Positions 49,201-61,066 of a stretch of 64,000 nucleotides of DNA are shown here, one piece after another; position 1 is the stretch's first letter; each line of letters begins with the position of its first letter. Position numbers and translations under genes: made by a program. Source of the stretch: Mycteria americana (taxonomy: Eukaryota > Chordata > Aves > Ciconiiformes > Ciconiidae); assembly GCF_035582795.1 (NCBI RefSeq), contig NC_134366.1, positions 173,914,362-173,978,361 of the forward strand. Direction: 5' to 3'. The notes under the pieces are model-generated. The model saw only the letters and a list, made by a program, of their open reading frames with translations. It was not told the DNA's origin and made no database searches.

Positions 49201-52200
49201 TTCTAGGGACCCCAAGGCAACGGACAGACATGGCTGAGCCCACTGGCCGCACCACGCGGCTGGTGATACCACGAACACTGTTCGTAACTCACAGTTAGTG
49301 AGTGCCTTGAGCTGCTCCTGCAGGGTAATGGAGGCATTGTAGGTCCTGAATACTTTGGCACTCAAACCATCCATCAGACTCTGGAGGTGTCTGTTCAAGA
49401 TGCATGTCTGGAGGAAGGAAGATAGGACAAAGGTGGGGGGGGGAAAAGAAGGAAGAGAACAAGCAGAAGCCAGGACAATAAAGCACTTGCTTTTCAGACC
49501 ATCTTCCGCCTAAACAACCAAATCAGGCATTAAAAAAAGTCTCCTGTAGCTGGCAGATCTACTTGTTGGGTCAGGCACTTATCTACCAAAAACTGGCACA
49601 AATTCCACCTATACCCACAAAGAATTTCTCCGGAAGTCAACAATTTCTGCCCATCTATGTCCAAGAGGACACACGTCTCATCCAATATTACATCTCGCGT
49701 ACATCACATCTGATATCTCTGTTCTACAGAGCACAGGGGGCTGCAGTTGGACTGGAAACAGAAGATGCTAAGAAGAGTCTTCTGGGGTTTGGAGGAAGCC
49801 TTACTTGTACCAAGAAAGCCTATCACAGATAAATCTTATACAACCAGAGAGGAGCAGCCTCTTCAGAGTAAAGATGGGCAAGGGGCTTTGTAGGGGATGC
49901 AGGCAGAGGGGGAGCATGGGTGGCAGCACCCCATATCCCATACTGAGGAAGAGGAGGGAAGAGGTTTTTGCAGGGGAGTAGCTCAGGACAGAAGGCTGCA
50001 GCACATGTCTCCAGCATCCCTGTGCTCCGGCAGCCTCTCACACTTCTGCCGAACCCCGGCAAGGTGCGAAAGCATCAACAGCTGATGTTTGACACCTCTA
50101 GCAACGCCCTGAGCAACATGTGTGTGGGCAGGCCTTCCCCGGCTAAAAAAAACCCCAAGCAGATGAGTTAGAGGAGGGAAGGAGCAGAAAGTCACCTCCT
50201 TAGCAGGGACACGGGTTACTTGTGGGTGCAGGCAGGCAGCCAAGCCTGCATTCAGAGAATCAAAGATGCTACCAGTGCAGAAAGAGGATAGAAAAAAAAT
50301 ATCACAGCATCCCAACAGGGTGTTCAAACAGTTACAGTGATGTCTCTGGAGGGGAGATAGTTAAAACCATGGTAAGGGATGACACTGATGCATCACCACA
50401 GCCTGGGAGCCTGCAAGCTGGACAGGGGTGTCATGGCTTAGCTTCTACTCCCTCTGGGCCATCGGTGCCGTTTCAAAAGCTTAGAAGTGACAACTCACAT
50501 TGAGCCTGTCAAAGAGGTCATCTCCTGGGTCCTTGTTCTTCATGAACAGCTTCAGGTTCTTGAACACCTGAAGAGAAGGAAAGGATGGCCCTGGTCAGGG
50601 ACAAGAAGCAAATTGCTCCCAGACATCTGCTTCATCTCCGTCTGCCTCCTCAATCAGATATATTCTGTTTCAGACTCATGTAGTACACATCCTACCACAC
50701 CACCAACCTTCTCAACTTCAAGGGCTGCTAGTGGGACCCAAAGCCACTGGGGCCACAGGCTGTTTTCCCCCCCATCTCTGCTATCCCTGCCACTCCAGTT
50801 TCCCCACAAACACCATTAAAATAATCTATCCCATGGGCAAAGCAAAAAATAAAATATCAGTAAGGACAGTTCAAGTCTTAATGCCCACCAGTCAACTGAG
50901 GATGCTCCAGCAGGAGGCAGGACTTCTCTCTCATGGTTCATGGGCTAGAACAACCTTGAAAGCCCTATCCCAAAGTTTCTCCCCCTTCTTCAGGCCAGGG
51001 TCAGCACGTGTGCATCCTCATCACCCAGAACCGTTGCATCTCATGCACATGCTGCCACCGTGGTGTTAAAGCACAGGAGGCATCTTTGCAATGGATTTCA
51101 GATGCAGATTTGGGACTGGTGACCACTGAGCGAGCCAAGCCACCCAGTTAACCCTGCACCAAGATTGCCATGCCAGCCGCTGCCTCCATTTCTGCCCCAC
51201 TCACCAGCTTCTCCACTGACACTTTGTTGTAGTAACGGATCGAGTCTTTCCCAAGGAAGTCAAACTCCACCACGTGCTCCTGCCCATCCAGGTTGGGGTG
51301 CAGCTTGATGTGCTCCACGCGCAGAGAGCAGCAGCCAACCGTGTCCGCGGTCTCCCCTTCCTCCTTCTCATTGCCGGCTCGCAGGGCCAGCTAGAAGGAG
51401 ACAAGTTACCCATCCCAGCCCACCACAATTCCCCTTTTCCAAGGTTAATGTGCACATGGACACCAAAGGGAAAAAAAAAAAAAAAAGAGAAATTTTTCTC
51501 AGGACAGTACCTCACTGAATGGCTGCTGGGACCCTGGTAGAAGCCAAGAACTGACTGGCTCCAGCAGAAGATTATTTCACTGCTCTAAGAAACCCTAAAA
51601 TATCCCCCTCAGAATAAAGTTATCCAGCTCTCTGGTGGGGCCTTTGCCATCACACAGACACACACATGCTGGTAAAGTCCGGGAAGGACAGTACAGCTCC
51701 TGTGCTGCCACACAACTTAGTCTTCACACAAGCATCAGCGGATAGTAGGAGTCTCCATCCTCCATGGTCATTGCCAGATGCCTCAGGAGGAGCAACCCTG
51801 GCTAGTACAACCAGCAGGCACCAAAAAAACCCTACAGGGTGGGGTGGATCAGGTAAGCTAAATCCCAAACTCAACCCTGGGGGCCAGGGTGAGGCTGCAG
51901 ATACCTTATCAATGAAGTAGAGGGCCACTGCTCTTTGCCGCTTCTTCATCTCCTTGGACTTCCAATCAGCTCGGTACTGAGCACGGATTTTGTGGACAAC
52001 ATCTTTTAAGCGCCGGGCTACCTCATACTTCTGCCAGTCTTTCTCCCCCTGGAAAGAGAGGCCAAGACCCAGTGCCCCATCTTCATTCCACCCCTACCAG
52101 TCAGACCCTATTCTGGGAACACCTCCAGCATCTAAATACTGCTCAGACCCATTGTTTTCTTGAGAAAAATCTAATCCACGAAGTGGAAAAATCAGAGCAG

Positions 52201-55200
52201 AAACAGCTCATCCAGGGTTTCTGTGGCCTCTGCTGGCTGTGCTGGACCTGGAATCCTGGCCAAGTCTGGGCTGCTTATAGCCTGGAGGCATCCACCACCA
52301 GCTAGCAGCCAGCACACAGCAAGTGAGGAGTCAAGCACTGCACAGCCATGGCCACCACTGCTGCTTGGACACCACCAACACGGACTGACACGATGCACTT
52401 GCTCAGTTGTGCCTAACTTGCATGCAGTTTCCTTCTTTGCTTTGAGGACTGGAAATAGCTTTAAATCACCTTTCCCCCCCCATGGTGTTCAACCCCTCCC
52501 TCCCATGGCACTACAGATGGTGATCCCACTTCCCCCTGCCCTCCCATTTACTGGCATAAATGAATTCAACCCCATAGACTCTGGTTCCTGTGAACCCTCT
52601 CTGCTCCTGCCTGGCTTTCAACAGCTGTCCCTAGACACACACATGCAGCAGGGTACAGGGATGGCTCTACCAGTAGCAATCCATCCCCTGGAACAGGCTC
52701 AGCGCTTAACAATCATCTCTGTACTTTTCCCCTCACCACCCAACGGCATACCAATTAAGTTAGTTTACCCCCTTTTTTGGGGGTGGGGGGGAGTACATTT
52801 TTGTTGTCATGCCACATCTCTGCTTTCCCCTGATCTTTCCACTTGGCAAAGAGCCGGTGGCCCAACAGACAACAGCTCTGCCTGAACCACAGCATAACTT
52901 CAACCTTCAGCTTGGAGCTGGGGTTCAGCATGATGTACTTCAAAGTGTTCTGGATGTTTTCTGTCCACGAGGCCAGCCAGGTAACAGTGTTGTCGAAGCG
53001 CACCTCCTTCCACTTGTGCCCTTCTGGTGGCTCAGGGATCTTGGAGTCCCTGTGGGCAGAGCAGGGTTACAGCCCTCAAACCATGAAGGAGAACAGGAAC
53101 AGGTCATCCACTCAACTGCTTCTTCACAGTGAGCCAAGGGTGGTCAACACATTGCAGGATTACTTACAGAAAACATACAGCCCACCCAAAATTGCTCCAC
53201 AACATGATCAGGTCTTTATCCTTTGGATGCTGGGGACAATGGGAAAACTTGCTGGGCTGGTGGGGAGTGTTTTGAATCAAGGCCACAAGGTCTTTGTACG
53301 GGTGGTTTAAGAACAATCCAACTCACTTAACTGAAAGGGCAAACACTCTTAATCCAATCACTGCTTTTCCTCCCTCCAGTGAGGATCCTGATGCTTCCAG
53401 CCAGCATGAGGGACCCATAAAATGAGGAGGAATGGCTTGTTTGGAAGAGGAACACAAGAGAAGTACAGAGTTGTCCCTTCTTTGGAGAGACCATAGGAGC
53501 ACTGCAGTGTTTGCAGTTGATGCCAGGTGAACAGTGCAGACACCAGTGAGAGATGGTAGCTGCTGAACAGCTTCCCTGGCCACTGTACATCCACAGAGAA
53601 ACTGGAAGTCAGACCTAACTGCAAAGCCAATATTTGGAGGTGACCAGGAGGTGACAGAAGGGCTCCAGTGAGTTCAAGGCTGAGGGTGTGCAAAGCAGCG
53701 ATTGTAGGAGATAACAAAACCCCACAGCAACTTGAGGCAGAGAAAATGTGCTGTTCACCCCAGTCCCAAGAGCAGCTCATCTTTTGGGAGCTCAGCTCTT
53801 CCTGAAGGGACTCACTTGCTGCAGTTGATGACAACATCTTCTGGCATGATCCTCTTCTTCAACATGCCCATTTTGGGGTGGTCACCACGTCCACGGAACA
53901 GCCCCGGTGGCTCAGTTTTGAAGTTGCCTATCTTCTCCCGGTGCCCATCCAGGATGCAATACCCATACTCCTCCTGGATCTTATCTGCTTCTTCCTTCAG
54001 TTTCTGAAACGAGCACCATCCCACCATCACCCCACAGGATGAAAACAAAACCCCGTGACTCGTGCCTGCCTATCGCTACCCTCCTTCCCCTGGAGAAAGC
54101 AAGGCTGGAAAAGCAGAGCTCAAAGGGTTGGAGGAAGAGGTGAGCATGGGTCCAAGTCCACTCCCAACAAATGGCTCATCTCCACCCGCTTTGCAAACCC
54201 TCAGTGATGCTGTCCCAGCATGATGTGCTAATGGAACAAGCCTGTGTGCTACCAGCTCCTTAGCAAGGTCCACCATCCTCTGGACAGGGCAGGACCCCAA
54301 ACCATGGTCCGAGGATGACTGGTATCCTGCAAAGCCATGAAACATGCAGCACCTGCAGATAAACTTGATGAAAAGGGGTGTGATGGTCATGGAGACAGAG
54401 CTGGTCCAAAGGCCAAAGAGGTCCCAGGTCAGGGCATAACACCAGGAAAGGAGACAAGCAGGAGTCAAAATAAGCCAAGCTGGTCCCAAACCATATCAGC
54501 CAGCCCCAGATGTCATAGGAAACAGTCCTCACCTGCTTCTCCTCTTTGGAGAGTGCTTTCCGTGCCTCACTTTTGTCCACAAAGTACTTGTGGATCTCCC
54601 TGAAGTCACACTTGTCCAGGTCCTTGATTATCTTCTGCTCCTTTGAGGTCATCTCCTGAGTAAGAGATGAGAGGCTGGGTAAGGCCAGTAGGCAAAGCCA
54701 ACTCCACACAGAACTGCTGCCTATGCCTCTGCTTCACAGAAAAGGAAATAGAGACCCACATGCCAGTTCTTCAGAAAAATCAGAAGGAACCAGCCACCCC
54801 AGCTATCCCAGCCACATCCACCCCAGGGCAGACAAAGCTGCCATGGTAGGAAGCCAGGCTGCCTCTGGACCCCTGAGCCTGCACCCACAGAGAAGCAAAA
54901 CACAGCCAGCTGTGGGGCAGAGCAACCTCTAACCTCTGCTGTGGAAACAAGCGGTCCCCAAGCATGGCTGCAAGCAGCTTGCAGGGACTGCGGAAGCAGA
55001 ACCGACAGTAACTGGGGGCATGTAAGCTTGGCCTAGTAGGGGTCTTGCTTTTGTTTGGATCCTGAGCTGTGGTGCTGTGGGACCATGAGGTTAATCCTTC
55101 AGAGGTACCTATGCCCCAAACCATTTGTGAAGCTGTTTGCAAGACCCAGCACCTGCTTTCTTAGGTAGCATCCCTAAAACTCAGAGGGAGCACGAGTGCC

Positions 55201-58200
55201 AACATGAAGCCCTCAAGGATGCTGCAAGACAGCAAGCCCCAGCCCAAACCCACAAGAAGCAAGGAAATAAATCGTATTATTTATAAACATACAATTATGA
55301 GATTCTAAATTAGAAACTAAGCCATAAAAAACAAACTCATCCCCTCCATCCCACATTGCAGCCTAGGGTCTGTCCGGGGATGACAGGTTTAAAGCTGAGT
55401 GTTTAATGCAGAGGATGGACAGCAAGGAAGCCCTCACAGGGAAGGTACCTTTCTCCAGTCATTGAAGAAGTTATTCTGGAAGATCTCCTTGGTCGTGTAT
55501 TCATGATCAAGCATTTTGGCGTAGAAGGTGGCAATTTCCTCCGTGGCCAGGCTCAGCTTCAGGGGTTTCCCTAGGAAGGGAGAGGACCTTTAGCATCAGT
55601 TACGGGGACAGCCCAACCCCACAGCCCCATGCAGTTGTTCAGCGAGTCCCCATGCTCACAGTGCCAAAACAGGGACAAGGGGTGAGAACAGACACTGGCA
55701 AGACTTCAGCACCCCCCTGCACCAGGCACAGCCTTGTCCGCGGATCAATACCCAGAGCGCTTGGCACAGCAGGATGCTGCCGCAACCCATCTGCAATCAC
55801 ACACTTCATTTTCTCTTCCAGGAGAGTGGAAATCCTGATTTATGCTAAGGTCACTGAGCCACAGGGCTTTCAGCAGCCACCATGCCATGATGAGTCCCAA
55901 ACTTCTGGCTCCACAGGACAACACAGAAAGGTTTGTTTTCTGACCGTGATCACTTCCAGGACCATGCTGAATAGCCAGCATCCCACTTGGAGAGGTTTTA
56001 TCTCAAATACTTTCCCATGCAGATGGAGCAATCATGGGAAGCTCAAAGCTAAGATTTGTGCAACAGATACAGATGCAAGAGCCTCTCGTGGTTGTCCAGT
56101 GGATCTTGGATCATTTCTTGGAGGTGGCAAAGCCACCGTCCTCTCCTGAGTTCTTTGACTAGAGCACTTAAGTCTAGTGAATCCAAGGAACATCTTGGCT
56201 CTTCCTAGGAAACCAATACTTGGAAATAGTTCTTCTAGGCAAGCTGCAGGAAAAGCACACTGCAGAGCTTCAGGGGATGGTTCAATCCTACCTGCACCGG
56301 ACACTGTAGTTTTTGGGGTTCCTGACCTCCACCTGAACTGGACATGGTGGGTCACAGCCTTATAGCAGCCCCATGACAACCTACATACACCAGTTCAGCC
56401 GCGGTCCCTTCCTACTTGGGGTTGTTGCCTGTCCACAAACACTTTTTCATCCAGGAACGTTGACACCTTTTAGCAAACAAGCCAACGTCACCCAAGATCC
56501 CAGGCCAAAGCCACCAGCCTAGATGCACACAACACACAGATGGGTCTCCAACAGCTCAGAGGCCACAGAGCAGGTCTACACCCTATGCAGGACTACATAC
56601 AGCTGCCAGGGCTCCTCCTCAGAGAGCCAAAAAAAGTCTCCAACATCCCCCTCGATGTCCCAGCAGCGCCCTCTGGTGACATCGTTGCCAGACACCTCAT
56701 TTCCCCAAATTGGCCTTTTTTTTTTTTTCTACTGTAAGAAAACCGACAAGGTTTAGGAAGCCCTAGTGAGGGGGCTGAGGAGGACCAAGACCCCATGGGA
56801 CTGCAGTCCCCTTCCATCTCTAGCATCCCTTGGTCAAGCCCCACAGTCCTTCTTGCCTCCCTTCCCTGATCTGTCAGAAAACTGTTCAGGGATGGAGCCG
56901 AGAGCAGGGAGGAGATGACAGCCCAGCAGGCATGGTGGGAAACCAAGGAGTACAGCAGAGACCTGATCGGCCCTGCCAATCTCTCAGCCCCTTCACCGAT
57001 GCACCGAGTTGCTGTAAGGCAATGTGTGGCAGCCCTGGGGACAACATCAGGAGCTGTGACTGAGAGCTTGGAGCAACCCAGCCAAACCCTGCAACGTCTT
57101 AGAGGACAAGCAACATGTCAGTCACTGAGGCCATGGGACAGGCAAACTGCATCTCATCAAAAGTAAAACCCCATTTTCCCAGCTTGCAGTGAAACTGGGC
57201 ATGAGCTGACTTAAAACTCAAACCTCAAAGCATCTTAATGAGGACAAAATGTTTCTTTCCCTCCCCCTCAGTCCATCTTTGCAAGAGGTACACAAGGACT
57301 TCAGGCAACAGCACCAAGATGCATTGCTTCCCCTCAAGAAACTTCGGGTCCAGCCCCACCACTGCATGCCCCATGGCCAGGAGAGGCTGTGAGCAGAGGT
57401 TCAAGTCCCAGATCCATACGTGGTTGCATTACAGCATCCTAAAGCCAGCTGCAGGCAGCTGCATGGAAGCCCTCACCCTGCCCAGGGTGCTCCACACAGA
57501 GGGGATGCATGAAGCACCCTGCAACTGTCAGGGGTTCATTAGCTCCCCAATAATCCCATAACTCCCACCACATCCAAAACCCTCCAGCTTTAACCCCCAG
57601 TTCAGGCTTTATCCAATGGGATATTTAGGCCCCTCAATAATTTGTGGTCTGCAATACTCTCCCCTCCATACAAGAGAAGATAGCGGCTCTTCGGCCAGGC
57701 AGAGGACAACTCCACATGCCCCAGCTCCCATTGCAAGGCAGACGTACCATCGTAATAAAACTGCACATCATCAGGAAGCGGCTCATAGAGGGGGGCGAAG
57801 TAGGGTCCTCTGTGCTCCAGTTGAGTCCACTTTACCCCATCTTCTTTCTTCTCCTCTTCCCACCTGGGACAGATGCACAGGGACTCGTGAGAGCATCCCT
57901 ACCCTGCGGTCTGGGACCTTCTCTCAAGGTCACACCAGGAAGATGTTCTGTGAGCAGCCAGGGTTGCCACAAAACCCAGGTGAAATCCTGTTGTCTCTGC
58001 TACTGCCTCAGTTTCCCCATTCTTTCAAACAAGGAAGACTGCAATGCAACCCAGGGAAAGGTGTTTTGAGGAAGGGGATGTGCTCGGTGCAGTGACGTGG
58101 AGGAACGCAGGGGGAGAGCAAAAGGATGGATGGGTCAGCCAAATCCACAGGGACAGGCACAGAGACCCCACCGCTGAGCCACAAAGGTTGCTCAATTCAC

Positions 58201-59124
58201 ACCAAAGAGGCTGCAAGGGCTAAAACACTCCCCCCTCTCCTCCCCAGACCTCAATGCATTTTTTTTTTTTTTAAAACCACACAAAAAAGCTCATGTGCTT
58301 CCAGAGGAGGAGCTCACACCACATTCATGGCTAGGAGACCACCACCCCATACTACTTACACCTAAGATTTTATTTACATTAAAATCATAAAGCACCTCTC
58401 CTCCCTGCAGAGCAATTAGGATTTTAGAGTCACCACAAGCCTTAGCTGAGAAACAATTATTTTAAAAGAGTTAAAACAAAAGAAAAAAAAAATAATGAAA
58501 ACACCCACCCTGAAGAGCAGAGGGAGAACATTAAAAAAAAAAAGATAACCCAGGTCAGGGGCACAAGAAGCCCACCAGAGAAGTTTGCTGATGGCAGTGC
58601 ATGGGACAGGCAAGAGATTTGCACCCTGCGGCTCGGTGCCAGCCAGGCACCTGCCCATTAACCCCAGCATCTCTGGGAAAACAAGAGTTGCTGGGAAAAC
58701 ACGGCAAGACTTCACGCCGGGAAAATAAAACCCCTGTGTTTCTTGCTCAGCAGTGCCCCGGAAGTATTTCTGACTTTTCTCCTCCCCACGGGAAGCGGGG
58801 TGGAATAAATCAATCGCATCAAAAGGTGCATTGTGCCAGGAAAACATAGAAAAGAGATATTAAAACAAACCAACAAAAAAAAACCCAACAAGCTACACAA
58901 AACTTGGCTGAAAGCATCTCAGAGACAGGCAGCCACAAGGGTGATACGTGGGATGCGGCAAGGGCTCTGTCTCTCCTCTCAAACCCACGCCGTCCCTCAT
59001 CCCGGCAGAGCATCGCCCGCACTCACCTGCCGCAGCCCCTCGAACCTGGCCAGAGGCAAACGGGGGCGAGCCAGGGCCGACGGACCCTGCGGCCAAGCAA
59101 CGAGGAGGCAAGACACCGGTACAT
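46232..59124 (-). CDS. TOP1MT: DNA topoisomerase I, mitochondrial (14-exon, 593-residue form)
   Basis: A type IB topoisomerase that relaxes supercoiled DNA by transient 3'-phosphotyrosyl cleavage; with this first exon it should act in the mitochondrial matrix. Exons are 59027-59124, 57748-57863, 55449-55570, 54533-54655, 53816-54003, 52905-53049, 51905-52048, 51205-51390, 50499-50567, 49293-49407, 48677-48804, 47841-47935, 46739-46888 and 46232-46334. Phases agree throughout, and the 1782-nt sum is an exact frame. Residues 1-33 are the presequence; the core starts [12 protein letters not shown]. The catalytic set is Arg316 (LALRAGNE), Lys360 (FLGKDS), Arg418 (KVFRTYNAS), His460 (CNHQR) and Tyr551 (SKLNYLDP). 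Tyr551 is 42 residues from the C-terminus, as in human TOP1 and TOP1[17 protein letters not shown] and GYCILDGH point to TOP1MT rather than TOP1. The exon 6 donor (GTTGAA) is weak; a site 6 nt downstream would add two residues. Confidence 0.96.
47199..47240. repeat. 21-bp direct duplication
   Basis: CTGAATCTCCTCAAATTCAG occurs twice head-to-tail in a TOP1MT intron. Copies are identical except for the last base. Confidence 0.85.
59027..59124 (-). CDS. TOP1MT: TOP1MT mitochondrial first exon (targeting presequence)
   Basis: The exon begins with an ATG in good context (G at -3) and encodes [18 protein letters not shown] and 14 further residues before a consensus GTGAGT donor. It has no Asp or Glu and seven Arg counting the junction codon, typical of a mitochondrial presequence. 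It ends in phase 2 with AG, which pairs with the leading G of the next exon (57863) to give Arg followed by WEEEKKEDG. Human TOP1MT has the same arrangement, with a basic presequence joined directly to WEKEKHEDG. The sequence is CpG-richer than its surroundings. An out-of-frame upstream ATG at 59153-59155 could act as a uORF start if transcription begins above it. Confidence 0.8.
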
Positions 59125-59288
59125 GCCACCGACCACCCCCGGAGACCCTGAGCATCTTGTGCTGGCACCCTTGCTACCCACCAGGGCACGGCGGTGGCGG
59201 TGCCCAAGGCATCGCCATGAGGAGCCACCGTTGCGTCCAAGCAGTCCAGGTTATGGCACTCCCCACGTGCCAAGGCAATGCAGCCTTA

Positions 59289-59301
59289 TGGGAAATGTAG
59301 T
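59289..59301 (-). promoter_or_regulatory. ZNF143/STAF-type promoter motif of the mitochondrial TOP1MT transcript
   Basis: The minus strand reads ACTACATTTCCCA, matching the ZNF143-bound ACTACANNTCCC promoter motif. It is about 165 bp upstream of the presequence ATG. A perfect E-box, CACGTG, lies at 59264-59269 between them. Together with the CpG-richer exon this marks a TATA-less housekeeping-type promoter internal to the longer transcription unit. Confidence 0.6.
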
Positions 59302-59304
59302 CCC

Positions 59305-60165
59305 GCATGTGTTTCGGGGCAAATCTGCTGCAAATCGAGCTGATGCTACATACTGGCCTCTCGCCTCTGTGCCAGGCTCCAGCTCCCCCCAAACACGGCA
59401 TTATTTGGCAAAAAAAAGCTCCACAGTCCCACTTTTCATGCCACCCTGTGCCCCGCAAGAGCTGTCCCAAAGGTCCAGGCACCCATGGGCATCCCTGTCT
59501 GGGATAACACCCTAGCAGCTCCCTGCAGCCCGGGTTTGTAACAGGGTCCAAAGCATCTAAGCCCCCTAAATGCTCCTTCTCCGTCCCAGATATTGGGGTG
59601 CTCTGGGAGAGAGTGACACCAAGTGGCTAAAACGACTGCTCCCTGCCACCTCGACAGAATACAGCATCCATCAGCCCCACTCATACATCATTTCCCAACG
59701 CTCTCCTGCTAAAAATCTTGCCTGGATCATCCAAAAACTGCTGCAAAGGGGGTGGGGAAAAAAAAAAATACAGCCCCTTCATATCCTCGACAACTCCCAG
59801 TGTCTTGGAAACTGTTTTATTACAGGGGGTTGTGGGGATCATCTCCTTCCACCAGCCACGAGCATCTCCCTTCCCTGGCTGGGCACCAGCAAAGCCATTT
59901 CAGGAGGAATATATGTATTGTATATACTGTTACAAGAATAAAAAAAAAATACAAATACTATTGTGTATTCAGGACCTCCCATTATCTCTCATCCCCTTCC
60001 TCCTGCCAAGTGTGCCAAGTTCAAGGCTTAAGAAAAACATAGCAGAGCAGTTAGAAATAGTAATAAAAAAAGCATTTTCACAGTTTTACCCTAAGAAATA
60101 AAACTAAAACCCCCAACTGAATTAGTGTTAAACCTACCCACAGGTCAAAGGCACACAGGACACTT
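59305..60165. other. Intron of the long TOP1MT form and upstream flank of the mitochondrial promoter
   Basis: No coding exon is seen. The region lies between the internal promoter and the donor of the Lys/Glu-rich exon. It is AT-rich toward 60 kb, with several short A runs. Confidence 0.5.
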
Positions 60166-60167
60166 AC

Positions 60168-61066
60168 CATTTCCACTTGTTTTCTGTCTCTTCTTTCTTT
60201 TCTTCCTCTTTCTCCTCCTTTTTAGCCTTTTTGTTGTTCTTTTCTTCTCCTTCTTCCTTAGATCTCCTTTTCCGGGTTTTCCCTGGGGTCTCATCCTCTT
60301 CACTATTCTCCTTGATCTTCTTCCCCTTCTCTTTTGTTTCCTCTTTTGGCTTTTTCTTCTTGATTTTCCACTTTTTCCCTGCCTTTCCCTCCTCCTCCAG
60401 CTCCTGCCCAATCTCTGCGCTCTGGGTCTCTCCCCATCTTTCATCCTCTTTCTCATCCACCTCCTCTCCCTCCTCCTTTACTCCTTTCCCATCTTTGCTT
60501 TCCTTTCCCACCCCATATCTCTCCTCCAGTTCACCTCCCACTCCTTTCTCTCCTTCCTCAGTCTTCTCCAGGTCTTGCTCCTCTTCCAACATTTTTTCCT
60601 TCTTTATCTTCTTCTTCCCCATCTTCTCCTCCCCCTCCATTTTCACCTTCTTGCGCTTCTCTGCTTTTCCCTTCCGCTTTTGCCTCCCATCACCCTGTCC
60701 CTGGGTACTGCTGCTCCCTCGCTTGGCTCTGCCCCATCCCGCTGCCCGATTCCCATCCCCATCAGCACCCTCCTCCTCCTCGATGCCCTCCATCACATCC
60801 CCAAGACTTTCCTCAAATTCATCCTTCTTGCTCCCTCCTTTTCTCAGCAACCCCTTTTCCTGCTGCTTCCTTTGCTCTTGCTTCTTCCCTCTTTCTTTTT
60901 TCCTTTTCGGGTCTTGGGCACCCCCTTGCTGCTGTGGGACAGGGGGGTCTAGCTCCTTCTCCTCACCCTCCCTCACAGTGGTGATGGCCACCTCCATTTC
61001 CAAAGCCCCATGCTCTCCAGAAAGGGATGCAGCCCCACCAGCAACATCATCATTTGGCTCTGGGAC
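60168..61066 (-). CDS. TOP1MT: Alternative TOP1MT exon encoding a Lys/Glu-rich N-terminal domain
   Basis: An 899-nt open frame with a good polypyrimidine tract and CACAG acceptor at its 5' end and a consensus GTAAGT donor at its 3' end. It starts in phase 0 and ends in phase 2, so it joins the exon at 57863 exactly in frame. The junction reads KWKW|WEEE, identical to the linker motif of nuclear TOP1. The roughly 299 residues are almost all Lys, Glu, Arg and Gly, with several basic clusters of nuclear-localisation type (KKWKIKKKKPK, GKTRKRRSK, KKAKK). Nuclear TOP1 has a similar disordered charged N-terminus, spread over several exons. Mammalian TOP1MT lacks it. Failure to splice would end translation at once, because the donor reads W-TAA. 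The frame strength and junction make it real coding sequence; how often it is used is unknown. Confidence 0.75.

Noticed and set aside
59027-59155. Alternative start MLRVSGGG for the mitochondrial exon
   Set aside because: It is also Arg-rich, but it reaches the donor in phase 0 and would frameshift the core; only the ATG at 59122-59124 joins in phase 2.
58893-59273. 126-codon minus-strand frame and 203-codon plus-strand frame over the mitochondrial first exon
   Set aside because: Both are out of frame with the TOP1MT core and lack other support; they exist because the region is GC-rich.
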